Notes: a model not told the origin generated them from the sequence alone. Numbered from the stretch's first letter, positions 53,098-62,451 are shown. The stretch: 64,000 bases of DNA from G963663365 sp963663365 (GCA_963663365.2 CAXXIH010000008.1:930001-994000), one strand, 5' to 3'. Numbers and translations are program-made.

Positions 53098-53943
53098 CTA
53101 CGAAGGAACATGCCGTCGAACGCGGTCGAATTTGGGATTGGCATAACAATGGATACAGGCATGGCGGCAGGGCATTTCGGCATAGCTGCCGATATCTACA
53201 CTTTTTGTACAGCCGCAATCCCCCCGCTGGCTTGTATCTTTGGCTTTTGAGCACGGTTCCCCATTTAGGCGAGCCAAGATATGCCCATCAATACACGATC
53301 CCCGGCGCACATTGGGATGACCTAAAAGCGTATCATTGCTGCATGTTTCCATCCTGATCTGGCAATCTTCTGCATAGGTTGCCAAGCGGTCGATAACTTC
53401 GAGTTTCTTCTCCAATGGCGGATCGTATGGTTCAAGCCCCCACTCGCGCGCCCTTCTTTCTACTTTGCCGTACCAATACACAAATGAAAACGTGCACCGT
53501 GTCACTCCCAAAGCCGCAATCCGGTCACATAGCGCATAAAACTTCTCTTCGTTGTTCTTTCTTCCACCGTCCCAGAACATGATGGGATCGAAGCGCCAAT
53601 TGACCCGATCCGCGCCGAATCGATCTACGATTTCCTTAAGTTGTACCAGTTGTTTAGCCGCTGAAGGCGCACCCAATACCCATTCATTATTATCATCAAT
53701 CGTGAAATTGAAATACCATGCGTAATCCGCATATGGAACCTTCATTCGCAAAAAGGGCATGAAGTTTTTTGACCAAAGCACAATGGTATGCACGGTTTCG
53801 GGCCGCAAATCGACTTCATAGGATTTGGCTTTAAAGACAGGATTGGCAACAGTAACGCTTCCGGCCTTGAGGCATTCCAGGAACCAAGGCATATACAAAC
53901 CGGGAATATCGGTACGGCGCGAAGCGGAGATAACGGTACGCAT
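53098..53943 (-). CDS. DUF1848 Fe-S protein
   Basis: 281 residues, full-length DUF1848. The N-terminal box is ISASRRTDIPGLYMPWFLEC; the middle has VNWRFDPIMFW and RCTFSFVYWYGKVERRA; the C-terminus has the Cys cluster DCGCTKSVDIGSYAEMPC and RHACIHCYANPKF. The layout recalls a radical-SAM-like barrel whose Cys motif has moved to the end, near DNA photolyase/SPL-type proteins, but no reaction is established. Cytosolic. It sits 47 nt before the DUF4838 gene on the same strand; a link is not evident. Confidence 0.87.
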   Translation of the reverse strand: MRTVISASRRTDIPGLYMPWFLECLKAGSVTVANPVFKAKSYEVDLRPETVHTIVLWSKNFMPFLRMKVPYADYAWYFNFTIDDNNEWVLGAPSAAKQLVQLKEIVDRFGADRVNWRFDPIMFWDGGRKNNEEKFYALCDRIAALGVTRCTFSFVYWYGKVERRAREWGLEPYDPPLEKKLEVIDRLATYAEDCQIRMETCSNDTLLGHPNVRRGSCIDGHILARLNGEPCSKAKDTSQRGDCGCTKSVDIGSYAEMPCRHACIHCYANPKFDRVRRHVPS

Positions 53944-53979
53944 ATAGGCAGCGTAACCAAGCAGCCGTGGATTGCCAAT

Positions 53980-54612
53980 CTACATCGGACGCGCAGGGAC
54001 ACCGACAAATTTGGCGTTACAGGGAACGTCACGTAAAACAACCGCCCCGCCTCCGATAATCGTATCGTGTCCGATTGAGACATTGGGGAGTAAGGTTGCT
54101 CCGATTCCGACTTGCACGCGGTCTCCGATTTTTACGCCGCCGCCCAGCCGCGCCCCGGGTGAGATATGGACACCGTCTCCCAAAATATTATCGTGGTCAA
54201 CACTGCAAGCCGTATTGAGCAAACACGCGCGGCCGACATGCGAGTCGGCATTAACGATTGCGCCTGCCACCAAAATGGTCCCCTCACCAATCTCAACGGA
54301 ATCTCCAATCGAGGTCATTGGGTGACGCAAAATAGGAACAACAAATCCCGCATCTTTTAGGTGTTCGGTAATATCAAGCCGGAAAGCATTGTGACCGATT
54401 CCGCAAAAACCATGGGTTACACCATCACGGAGCAATTCTTCAAACTTCTCGCGCCCCCCCAATACTTCTAATCCCAACACACGTTTATTGCATTGTTCCG
54501 GATCGTCATCCAACAATCCTACAATTTCGTATTCACCGCTCTTCCTGGCGATATCGATGCAGACTTTGGCATGTCCTCCCGATCCGACGATTACCATTCG
54601 ATGCTTTGCCAA
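53980..54612 (-). CDS. NeuD/PglD-type sugar O- or N-acetyltransferase
   Basis: 210 residues. MVIVGSGGHAKVCIDIARKS and IVGLLDDDP form the PglD_N Rossmann part; then left-handed beta-helix rungs (IGEGTILVAGAIVNADSHVG, LGDGVHISPGARLGGGVKIG, QVGIGATLLPNVSIGHDTII). Members acetylate sialic or bacillosamine-type sugars with acetyl-CoA; target unknown. A GGAGG 7 nt before a TTG at 54612 (MAKHRMVIV) makes that the best start; an ATG at 54597 is the alternative, and the frame to 54717 is not supported. Confidence 0.88.
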   Translation of the reverse strand: MAKHRMVIVGSGGHAKVCIDIARKSGEYEIVGLLDDDPEQCNKRVLGLEVLGGREKFEELLRDGVTHGFCGIGHNAFRLDITEHLKDAGFVVPILRHPMTSIGDSVEIGEGTILVAGAIVNADSHVGRACLLNTACSVDHDNILGDGVHISPGARLGGGVKIGDRVQVGIGATLLPNVSIGHDTIIGGGAVVLRDVPCNAKFVGVPARPM

Positions 54613-54809
54613 AATGATTCCTCCGTTTCCCTTCCGATTTAAACAGCGGGAAACCAAATCTCTATACAATCGAAGATTAGAGTAATCGGGAATGCAACCC
54701 CATACAACACGCCCCAAACCACCGGAATATAAGATCAGAATCCAGGGGAAATTGGCGCCAGACTACAAATCCAAAGGATATTCGGCGCCTTCAATGGCTC
54801 ATTTGCCAA

Positions 54810-56555
54810 TTACTGACTGCCCAGGCTCGCAGAATCGCTTTCCTCAATCCCCATGAGCACAAGGTAGGCTTTGCGCAACTGTGGATCGATGTCCAATTTC
54901 TGGCTCAGGAGGCTGTCGTAATGTTTTGGCTCTGATTCTTCAGCCTGCTTATCGCTGTCAACGTCTTCTTGAGAGTCGTCCTGATCCGCTTGAATCTCAT
55001 TACCTTCCATATCCTGATCAAGACGCGGAACAACATAATCCGGCTGGATGCCCTTGCCGTGAATGCAGTTCCCTGCAGGCGAGTAGTATTTGGCAACGGT
55101 CAAACGTAAGGCAGCGCCTGCATTGAGAGGGAAAATCTCCTGGACACTACCTTTGCCAAAGGACTTCATACCGACAACTTTACAACGTCCACTGTCTTTT
55201 AAAGCACCCGATACGACTTCAGAAGCACTGGCCGAATACTCGTTGATGAGAATGACAACGTCCAAGTCTTCAAAACCGTATCTGCTGTCACGCAAATCGT
55301 TGAAATCGTTGCGGTCCTCGTCGCTCCGGCCCTGCGTATATGTCAGCAAATCGCCTTTTTTCATAAACAGATCGGCTATGGCAATGGCTTGATCAAGAAA
55401 TCCGCCGGGATTCCAGCGAAAATCCAGAATCAATTTTTTCATGCCCATGGAGTGGAGCCAGATCAAGGCATCTTCCACTTCATTCGCGCTATTCTGATGA
55501 AAATTGATCAAACGAATATAACCGACACCGTTTTCCTCATCGAGCATATTGCGGATGATACGTTGATGTTCGTGCACGGGTGCGCGCTCAAGCTCACGCT
55601 GCAATGGAACGGGTGTGCCTTTACGATGAATCGTTAAAGTCACTTTCGTGCCTTTGGGACCGATGATTCTTTGTCTAGCCCTTTCCAAGTTTGCATCGGG
55701 AGCGAGGTCAGTCTCAATCGGAACACCATCGACCGCAATGATGATATCCCCCGGCTGAATATCATTCAGAAATGCAGGGCTGTCCGGTAGAGGGGCAATT
55801 ACCAAGAGTCCTTGATTGGTAACGATATCCCATTCGATATGAATACCGACACCATAAAAAATGTCATCCGGATCACTTTCACCGCTGAGAAATTTATTCA
55901 GTTTTCCCAGTTCTTTAGGAGGAAGATATTGGCTGTACGGATCATCCAAACCTTCCACCAAGCCGGCGATTGTTGCATTCCAAAGAATGGTTGCTTCCGA
56001 ACGCGTTGCATCGCCGATTTCTTTTGAATCGCGAACAGCACCGCTGATCGTGTTATCAATTTTCAGAAACAATTCGTTTAGGTCCGCATCCTCATAGGCC
56101 GAAGTGCCCGACTCGACTTTGTCTTCATCCGGAGCCGGTTCGCCGGCTTCTTGGGCCGGATCGGCTTCGCCGGAATCGCCGCGAAGATGCTGGTTGTGAA
56201 GTGACTCATACTTGGCCTTGGCCATTGCCGGATCGGCATCGTCCGTCTCTGCACCGGAGTCTTCCGCCAAAGAATCCTCGCTTTGGATAGTATGCTCTAA
56301 TGACTGCAGTGCGGAAATTACAATTTTTCTGGGATCGTATTGCGGATCTTCATAACGTTCGGCAATTATACGCAGGACTTTTTGAAAATTTCTGCGTCCA
56401 TTATAGAAATCGTCATCGGCCGAATAGGAAATTGCGACAAAGCCCAGAAAAATAGCCAGCAAAAAGAGACCGGCACGACGTAAACCTTTACAACACTTCA
56501 CACCATTCGCTTTTCGGCTCGAACTGGAGACATGGAGGTGTATCGGGCTTTTCAT
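54810..56555 (-). CDS. S41 family C-terminal processing protease
   Basis: 581 residues. One N-terminal membrane segment (about 30-47), a variable acidic stretch (about 92-155), a PDZ domain (NQGLLVIAPLPDSPAFLNDI, PGDIIIAVDGVPIE) and the tail-specific protease core with catalytic Ser in EYSASASEVVSGAL (about 440) and Lys in MKSFGKGSVQ (about 468). Cleaves C-termini of exported proteins in the periplasm. A second start codon (TTG) lies two codons upstream. It follows khpB on the same strand (60-nt gap) and may be part of the YidC operon. Confidence 0.92.
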   Translation of the reverse strand: MKSPIHLHVSSSSRKANGVKCCKGLRRAGLFLLAIFLGFVAISYSADDDFYNGRRNFQKVLRIIAERYEDPQYDPRKIVISALQSLEHTIQSEDSLAEDSGAETDDADPAMAKAKYESLHNQHLRGDSGEADPAQEAGEPAPDEDKVESGTSAYEDADLNELFLKIDNTISGAVRDSKEIGDATRSEATILWNATIAGLVEGLDDPYSQYLPPKELGKLNKFLSGESDPDDIFYGVGIHIEWDIVTNQGLLVIAPLPDSPAFLNDIQPGDIIIAVDGVPIETDLAPDANLERARQRIIGPKGTKVTLTIHRKGTPVPLQRELERAPVHEHQRIIRNMLDEENGVGYIRLINFHQNSANEVEDALIWLHSMGMKKLILDFRWNPGGFLDQAIAIADLFMKKGDLLTYTQGRSDEDRNDFNDLRDSRYGFEDLDVVILINEYSASASEVVSGALKDSGRCKVVGMKSFGKGSVQEIFPLNAGAALRLTVAKYYSPAGNCIHGKGIQPDYVVPRLDQDMEGNEIQADQDDSQEDVDSDKQAEESEPKHYDSLLSQKLDIDPQLRKAYLVLMGIEESDSASLGSQ

Positions 56556-56615
56556 TCGCAATTACCTATACAGTCGCATATCTGACTCTGGGCCAACATG
56601 ACAAGGCCAAACGAT

Positions 56616-57635
56616 TCACTCCTGCTTGTTGTCACTCTGCGAATCGTTCCTTTGTGAACCACGGCGTTCCCCGCCTCGCGGATTACGGCCCCTTCCGCCC
56701 CGCCTTCTACGGCGGCTGTTAAGCGTGCGGCTATCGGATTGCTCACCATTCTTTTCGGTTTTCTTCTCTTCACGCACTTCCTGCTCATTTGAATCGGGTC
56801 GGCGGTTCTGCTGGCTACGGACAGGACGCCGTCCACGAGGTGATGGCCTTCTGCTCCGGTCGCCGTCGCGTTCGCTGTCCTGGGTTCCTCGACTGCCGCG
56901 CCGGTTTCTGCGGTCACGCTGTGATTGGGGCTTATTTGGGGCGGTTCTTCCTTCAGCATAACGAGAACGCGAGAGTTCTTCTTCAGAAGGAGCGGAACGG
57001 CGCTCCGGGACTCCTTCACGCAAGGTAATAACTACCCGGCGGTAAGGGCCACGCCCAACACTGAAAGTCGTCAGTTTGGGGTGATCCCGTAAACTTAAGT
57101 GTATCACACGGCGATCTTGAGCGTTCAGCGGTTCGGTTTTCTGATCTCTTCCTTCATCTAACGCCTTTGAGGCAAGCGACTTCGCCATTTGTTCAAGATC
57201 AATATCCCGTGCGCGGCCTTTGTCACCTGCTTCTATGATGACCTTGATCCAGTCATCACGATCCTGATTGACAATTCGTGCAACCAAATACTCCAAAGAC
57301 TGAATGGTCATTCCCCGCTCGTCGCGAAGCCGGTCCAGTCCTTTTCCGAGCATGACACCCATTTCACCATCACGCGGCTGAACGTTGAAATCAAATTTGG
57401 TATTCCGATCCAACCTCTTGAGAAGATTGCGCATAACCACTTTTACGCGGATATGATCATCTTCGCGCACGGAGACTTCTACCCGAGCATTACGGCGTCC
57501 GAAAATTCCAAGAAAACCTCGTGCTCCCGTATCCAAAGGTGAGACTTCCACTTCCTCTCGTGCTGCACCGAGTTCTTCCAAGGCCAATTCGATGGCCTCA
57601 TCGATATTCCTTCCTGTTCTTATAATGCTACGCAT
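56616..57635 (-). CDS. khpB: KhpB/Jag RNA-binding protein with Arg-Gly-rich tail
   Basis: 339 residues. Jag_N (1-55; RTGRNIDEAIELALEELGA, GARGFLGIFGRR), a KH domain (about 65-135; MLGKGLDRLRDERGMTIQSL) and an R3H domain (about 145-207; RRVIHLSLRDHPKLTTFSVG). KhpB with KhpA binds many RNAs and affects cell elongation in Firmicutes. After residue 208 comes a 130-residue disordered tail rich in Arg, Gly and Ser (RRRRGGRGRNPRGGERRG), much longer than in usual Jag. GAGGAG is 5 nt before the ATG. Lies 46 nt after yidC, the common order. Confidence 0.93.
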   Translation of the reverse strand: MRSIIRTGRNIDEAIELALEELGAAREEVEVSPLDTGARGFLGIFGRRNARVEVSVREDDHIRVKVVMRNLLKRLDRNTKFDFNVQPRDGEMGVMLGKGLDRLRDERGMTIQSLEYLVARIVNQDRDDWIKVIIEAGDKGRARDIDLEQMAKSLASKALDEGRDQKTEPLNAQDRRVIHLSLRDHPKLTTFSVGRGPYRRVVITLREGVPERRSAPSEEELSRSRYAEGRTAPNKPQSQRDRRNRRGSRGTQDSERDGDRSRRPSPRGRRPVRSQQNRRPDSNEQEVREEKKTEKNGEQSDSRTLNSRRRRRGGRGRNPRGGERRGSQRNDSQSDNKQE

Positions 57636-57681
57636 GTTGACTCCTCAGGGGGCAAACCGGCCCCGGCCGCCGCGGCCCTAT

Positions 57682-59970
57682 TCACTTCTTTTTGCCTTTG
57701 GCTTTTCCGCGGGCGGACGATTTGCTCGACACCGATGCGCCGGACATTGAGCGGGACTCGGAATTCTTGTCACCCGTTTCCACCGGAGCAGCCGTTGCAG
57801 CAGAGTCGGCTGGTGTACCGGTGGCCGGGGCGGTTACATCACCGATGCCCAACGCATCCATTACCAAACGTTGTATCGTGTCGATCGTAAAACTCACAAC
57901 AAAATAGAGCAGAACGCCGGAAGCAAAATTCCAGAAAATAAACACAAAAATAAACGGAATAAACTTCATAACGTTCGCATTCGGATTATCGGCAGACATC
58001 TGCCGTGACTGACTCCAAAACATCGCGATGGCATAGAGCATCGGCAGGATATTGATGGGGATAATCCAATCCCCAAGCGGGATAAAAAATGCATTATCCG
58101 GCTTCGATAAATCATCGATCCAACCGTTGATAAAACCGGCGCCACGCAATTCGATGGAATTATTAAAAGTAATCCAGAGCGCAATAAAAATGGGCATCAT
58201 GGGCAGCATCATCAGACAGCCGGATGCCGGATTGATTTTATTGCGCCGGTAAAACTCCATGGTTTCGCGCTGGAGCCGTTGCGGATCATTTTTATATTGC
58301 TCTTTCAGCGCGTTCATCTGCGGCTGCATGGCCTGCATCTTTTTCATGCTGATTTGCTGTTTGTGATACAAAGGCAACATGGCCGCCTTGACCACCAATG
58401 TCAGGAAAACGATGCAGACACCGTAATTGGGCACAATTTTGTAAAAGATGCCCAATAGATACAGCATAAATTTGGAAATAGGCCGCACGAATGAAGACAT
58501 AAACGACGTGTCGGAGATTTCTTCAAGCGTAGGCGAAACCGCTTCTAGACGAGGTCCTTCTTTCGGACCTGCATAAAGCGTGAAGTTGAAAGGCCGTGTA
58601 CTTCCGGCCGCCAACTCGTCAGGCAATGCAAGACTCACTCCGACCTCGGGCCGAATAAAATAACGGTCGGTTGCCATAATGTAGTCGAAACCGAGCGTGG
58701 CAAGTCTGGAAGGCTCTTTAGGTACAATCGCCGCGGCAAAATATTTGGAATCGACGGCAATCCAGTTTAAAAATGCGCCGTCCTCATCGGCGGTTTCATA
58801 GCGGCGTGACTCGCCTGAGATTGCGCCGGCATATGTCCGTCCTGTGCTTTTTGAGAAATCAACCAATCCGCGTTCGGGAGAAAGCAACTCCTCTTCAATT
58901 TTGTTGAAATTCCCTAACATCGCCAGCTGTTGGACATCTTCACCCCAACAAACATGAACACCGTTCTGCAAATCTTGGGCCGTAGAGGGCCTGCCAAGTC
59001 CGCCCCGCCACAAGACCTTGAATTTCGACTGACCATTAAATTGGATCGGTTTGCCGCTCCGATTAAAAAACTCGATTTCGACATCAATCATGTAGCGCCC
59101 CGGATGAAAAGTCAGGCGCTTCTCAATACAGAAGCCGGTATCTGTTTCCGTACGAAATACAAGTTTCTCAGGACTGTTGCCTATGCGTATATGATCACGG
59201 TCCACCTTGTACAAAATGGTCTCATCAGGCCTGTCTCCCCATTCCATCGCCAAACCGGCAAAAGGCCCGGTGAAGTCGGCCGAAGCGATATTGACAGGTG
59301 CGGATGTCTGGCCACCCCTGACACTGACATCAGCGCCACGCTCGCCTTGCGCATACGCTAAGTAATCTTGATAGGCTAGATGATCGATGTTGAGGTCAAA
59401 TGTTTCTTTGCGGGCAGGCAAGGCGAAATCGTCGTTTTTATATTTATAGAGATTAAGAAACCACCCACGGAGCTGCGCTGGCTCAATAGGTCTGCCATCC
59501 ATCATCAGTGGCTTTTTGGAACGCAGTTCTAAATAACGGGGATCGCGAAAACTTTCGTGGTATTTGGTTAATTTCCAGGAGGTAGGAATTGCTCCGGCTG
59601 TTGTAAAAGAAATTTCATAGAGATCGTTGCTTACGACAATTTCTTCCGGCGAAGCTTCACTTATACGAGGCAAAGCCGACCACGGCGAAGCATCTTCTGG
59701 AGATATAGAATCGGAAAATTCTGGAAGATCTGGCTGTTGTTGGGAGTTGGCAGACGGATCTTCACCGGAAGTCTCCGTCTGTACGGATTCTTTCGCCGGA
59801 TCGTCTGTGCCCAAATCTCCGACATACGAATCGGCGCCGGAAGAATTGTCCACACTCGATACATTTACCGCAGAGCCTTCATCTGATGCCTGTTTCCGGG
59901 GTGACAGAAATGTCACCAGAAGAAGTACTATTAACGAGACGCCGACGGCGCCAATTAGTCTTTTTTCCAT
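57682..59970 (-). CDS. yidC: membrane protein insertase YidC
   Basis: 762 residues, long for YidC. TM1 (about 4-22), an acidic linker, then the large periplasmic beta-supersandwich typical of Gram-negative YidC (SNDLYEISFTTAGAIPTSWK, YMIDVEIEFFNRSGKPIQFN), and the five-helix insertase core from about 495 (FMLYLLGIFYKIVPNYGVCI, KKMQAMQPQMNALKEQYKND, GCLMMLPMMPIFIALWITFN). The end is basic (SSARGKAKGKKK), as in YidC forms that bind ribosomes. Inserts membrane proteins alone or with SecYEG. Confidence 0.96.
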   Translation of the reverse strand: MEKRLIGAVGVSLIVLLLVTFLSPRKQASDEGSAVNVSSVDNSSGADSYVGDLGTDDPAKESVQTETSGEDPSANSQQQPDLPEFSDSISPEDASPWSALPRISEASPEEIVVSNDLYEISFTTAGAIPTSWKLTKYHESFRDPRYLELRSKKPLMMDGRPIEPAQLRGWFLNLYKYKNDDFALPARKETFDLNIDHLAYQDYLAYAQGERGADVSVRGGQTSAPVNIASADFTGPFAGLAMEWGDRPDETILYKVDRDHIRIGNSPEKLVFRTETDTGFCIEKRLTFHPGRYMIDVEIEFFNRSGKPIQFNGQSKFKVLWRGGLGRPSTAQDLQNGVHVCWGEDVQQLAMLGNFNKIEEELLSPERGLVDFSKSTGRTYAGAISGESRRYETADEDGAFLNWIAVDSKYFAAAIVPKEPSRLATLGFDYIMATDRYFIRPEVGVSLALPDELAAGSTRPFNFTLYAGPKEGPRLEAVSPTLEEISDTSFMSSFVRPISKFMLYLLGIFYKIVPNYGVCIVFLTLVVKAAMLPLYHKQQISMKKMQAMQPQMNALKEQYKNDPQRLQRETMEFYRRNKINPASGCLMMLPMMPIFIALWITFNNSIELRGAGFINGWIDDLSKPDNAFFIPLGDWIIPINILPMLYAIAMFWSQSRQMSADNPNANVMKFIPFIFVFIFWNFASGVLLYFVVSFTIDTIQRLVMDALGIGDVTAPATGTPADSAATAAPVETGDKNSESRSMSGASVSSKSSARGKAKGKKK

Positions 59971-60079
59971 GTCCTCAGGTCCCTGGCGGCCTTAAAATTA
60001 AAGCCAGCCTGTCAAGCAGGCCCAGATCGGGAGCCCTTGAGGCAATGAGTTGGCGATGCGACCGGTAATCTTTAGCTGT

Positions 60080-60379
60080 TTACGTGGCGGGTGGAGGTGG
60101 ATCGTAACCGCCGGAATTCCACGGATTGCAGCGTAAAATACGCTGTACGGTTAACCAACCTCCGGCAAATAGGCCATGCGTCCGCAAAACTTCAATTGCA
60201 TATTCAGAGCATGTCGGTGCGAACCGGCATACAGGAGGGAACAGGGGCGAAACCCAACGCCGATAGACCGCAATGAGGAAAATAAAGGCTCTCGCTCCCA
60301 GCGAGGCATGATTTTTCTTCCGCCCTTTTGCGGTCTCAATGGCCCGTAGCGTATTACAGGTCATCTCAGGCGCTTTCAT
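60080..60379 (-). CDS. yidD: membrane protein insertion efficiency factor YidD
   Basis: 99 residues. The core IFLIAVYRRWVSPLFPPVCR, FAPTCSEYAIEVLRTHGLFA and GGWLTVQRILRCNPWNSGGY (three conserved Cys) is the YidD signature. An extra 25 basic residues precede it; an internal start is possible. Assists YidC at the inner membrane. Starts 10 nt after the rnpA stop. Confidence 0.94.
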   Translation of the reverse strand: MKAPEMTCNTLRAIETAKGRKKNHASLGARAFIFLIAVYRRWVSPLFPPVCRFAPTCSEYAIEVLRTHGLFAGGWLTVQRILRCNPWNSGGYDPPPPAT

Positions 60380-60389
60380 CGGCCGACAA

Positions 60390-60734
60390 TCACTTCGACT
60401 GCGACTTGGCCAGCACGGTACATAGATCCTCCCGTAACTCAGCCAATGAGGCCCTTGCTGCTTCCGGTTTCAAGCGGATGACGAGGTCCCGCGGGGGATC
60501 AATTTCTTTCTGCAACACGCGGAACACATTGCGAATCAACCGCTTCGCTCTGTTGCGGACGACGGCACCACCTATCTTTCGTGTCGCCACGATGCCGAGT
60601 CGCGAATTCGCTTCCCCATTCCTCCTCTGTTGGATGATCATGAAGCGGCCATGGTTACGAGGAAGGCCTGCCATCGACAAGAACATCTTACGACTTCGAA
60701 TTCGGAATCGGCGTGCGAAAGGGTTGGTTGACAT
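60390..60734 (-). CDS. rnpA: ribonuclease P protein component
   Basis: 114 residues from ATG 60734. The RNR-type motif is GGAVVRNRAKRLIRNVFRVL; before it are FARRFRIRSRKMFLS and SRLGIVATRKIGG. Binds the RNase P RNA to mature tRNA 5' ends. A GTG five codons upstream is an alternative start. It lies between rpmH and yidD in the classic order. Confidence 0.94.
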   Translation of the reverse strand: MSTNPFARRFRIRSRKMFLSMAGLPRNHGRFMIIQQRRNGEANSRLGIVATRKIGGAVVRNRAKRLIRNVFRVLQKEIDPPRDLVIRLKPEAARASLAELREDLCTVLAKSQSK

Positions 60735-60844
60735 TTCTCCCAAAAACACTCCAACCGCTGCCGCTTGTCAAAGTCGACTCAACAGTCCTGTCATCACTTG
60801 GCCTGACTGGCTGTAACGATCAGCCAGAACTCGATTTACCGCAG

Positions 60845-60979
60845 TTAGACTGTCAGACGATGCCGTCCCCGTTTACGGCGGCGGCGAATAACAGCGCGAC
60901 CCCCTCGGGTCTTCATGCGGGCTCGGAAACCATGGGTACGCTTCCGTTTAATTGTGCTTGGTTGATAAGTACGTTTCAT
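60845..60979 (-). CDS. rpmH: 50S ribosomal protein L34
   Basis: 44 residues, intact: MKRTYQPSTIKRKRTHGFRA then MKTRGGRAVIRRRRKRGRH and RLTV. The only GGAG upstream is 17 nt away, so initiation may rely on the A-rich leader. First gene of the rpmH-rnpA-yidD-yidC-khpB cluster. In many bacteria dnaA and oriC are directly upstream; here a divergent rubredoxin gene is. Confidence 0.97.
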   Translation of the reverse strand: MKRTYQPSTIKRKRTHGFRARMKTRGGRAVIRRRRKRGRHRLTV

Positions 60980-61045
60980 TGGAAAATACTAAGGCTCCTA
61001 CTCTGGAGCTCAATGGTATGAATCTTACTAGTACGTAGTTAGGTG

Positions 61046-61073
61046 AAGCTAGCACGATTCATGTGCCGGTCAA
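61046..61073 (-). promoter_or_regulatory. possible promoter of the rpmH operon
   Basis: On the minus strand TTGACC (61073-61068), a 16-nt spacer and TAGCTT (61051-61046) form a candidate sigma-70 promoter 67 nt before the rpmH ATG. The -35 is good, the -10 is poor. Confidence 0.3.
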
Positions 61074-61166
61074 GCGCCGTAGGCCCGGTTCGCGTTCCAA
61101 GCGACAACCTGGGTCTGACGCCTTGCATCCCGGCCCGGCTATCGTCAGAATTCCAAACCGAGAACC

Positions 61167-61442
61167 ATGAAATATAAATGCACAGTCTGCGGGCACCTTT
61201 ATGAGCCCGAACAAGGTGATAACGTTGGGGGCGTTCCCGAAGGAACGGATTTCGAAGACCTTCCCGGTGAATGGTCGTGTCCCGTTTGCGGCATAGCCAA
61301 GGCGCAATATGTCCCGGATGATTCGGGGCGCCGTAATGGCGCCAGCATGGCCCTTAACGGCCTGAAATCCACTTTTGCTTGGATTAAGGGATCAGACACA
61401 CCAAATCCATCCGTCGTTATTCAATCCCCGAAACGATCCTGA
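61167..61442 (+). CDS. rubredoxin with C-terminal extension
   Basis: 91 residues. The rubredoxin fold (1-52) has the four iron ligands C5, C8 (KCTVCGHLYEP), C38 and C41 (WSCPVCGIAKAQY). A tail of about 38 residues, with MALNGLKSTFAWIKG as a possible amphipathic helix, is unusual. Rubredoxins pass single electrons, often in oxygen-stress detoxification in anaerobes. Next gene starts 61 nt on. Confidence 0.92.
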   Translation: MKYKCTVCGHLYEPEQGDNVGGVPEGTDFEDLPGEWSCPVCGIAKAQYVPDDSGRRNGASMALNGLKSTFAWIKGSDTPNPSVVIQSPKRS

Positions 61443-61503
61443 AGAAGACAAGCCCCGCCTTGGGGGGAGTATCTGTATATCTACGTGTCAACTGAGGTCC
61501 ATG

Positions 61504-62331
61504 ATGCGGATTCAAACGATTTTCAAATTTTTCTTGCTTGCCACGATGACAGGGACACTCTCTGTCACGCTTCCCCATTCATCTTGGAGCGAAGAAAGCC
61601 CGACCGCCTTGCCGGCTTATACCTGCTATAAAATCGCTGAAATCGGCGACGATGGTTGGCCGACGATGGTAACATGGCAGGCGATGGAAGCATGCGGCCG
61701 CTTCGTAAAGGGTGAGGACGGCAGCAAGGCAAGACAAACGACGAGGGCTCGGATGGGATGGACTCCGGAAGGCCTATACATCCGTTGGTCATGCATCGAC
61801 AGCCATATTTGGGCGGACTACCTCAATCGCGATGACCATTTATGGGAAGAAGAAGTAGTCGAGATCTTTCTGGCCACATCAGACAATCCCTATCGCTACT
61901 ACGAATTAGAGGTCTCCCCCCGCAATCTGATTGTCGATTTGGATATCATTTGGCCCGAAAACAAGAGCGAGGGAACATTTGACGGCAAGATTGAATGGAA
62001 CGCCAATGGCTGCCGTTCGGATGTCAATATTCGAGGCACACTAAACGATCCAAGCGATAAAGACCGCAGTTGGACGGTTTTATTGTTTATTCCCTTCGAA
62101 GCAATTGGTGTTAAGGCGCCGCCTTTGGGGGATGACGCCAAACCGTGGCGTTTCAATCTGTTCCGTATCGACCGGCATGAAACCGATGGCGACGAATATC
62201 AAGCCTGGTCGCCGCCTCTTACCGATCCCATCAATTTTCACACACCGGAACGTTTCGGCTATTTACGTTTTTCAGAAGAAACCAAGCGCCCGGATGCACC
62301 GCAAAGAAATTCGGCGAAAAAGCCCAATTAA
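61504..62331 (+). CDS. exported CBM9-like (carbohydrate-binding) protein
   Basis: 275 residues. A signal peptide (about 1-27) is followed by a DOMON/CBM9-type beta-sandwich: TRARMGWTPEGLYIRWSCID, DHLWEEEVVEIFLATSDNPY, RYYELEVSPRNLIVDLDIIW, SWTVLLFIPFEAIGV and WRFNLFRIDR. These are the calcium- and sugar-contact strands of the family-9 module. No catalytic domain is attached. GAGG stands 6 nt before the second of two adjacent ATGs, so 61504 is chosen over 61501. Confidence 0.85.
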   Translation: MRIQTIFKFFLLATMTGTLSVTLPHSSWSEESPTALPAYTCYKIAEIGDDGWPTMVTWQAMEACGRFVKGEDGSKARQTTRARMGWTPEGLYIRWSCIDSHIWADYLNRDDHLWEEEVVEIFLATSDNPYRYYELEVSPRNLIVDLDIIWPENKSEGTFDGKIEWNANGCRSDVNIRGTLNDPSDKDRSWTVLLFIPFEAIGVKAPPLGDDAKPWRFNLFRIDRHETDGDEYQAWSPPLTDPINFHTPERFGYLRFSEETKRPDAPQRNSAKKPN

Positions 62332-62451
62332 TCCTAAGTCTTTTCCGAAAACTTAATTGTCCTGGAAGCCGTTTCAAAACACCGGCTCATAATTGGCCAG
62401 GGGAGAGCTCATCCCGCCAGGTGAACTGTTTACTATAATTATATATGTATC

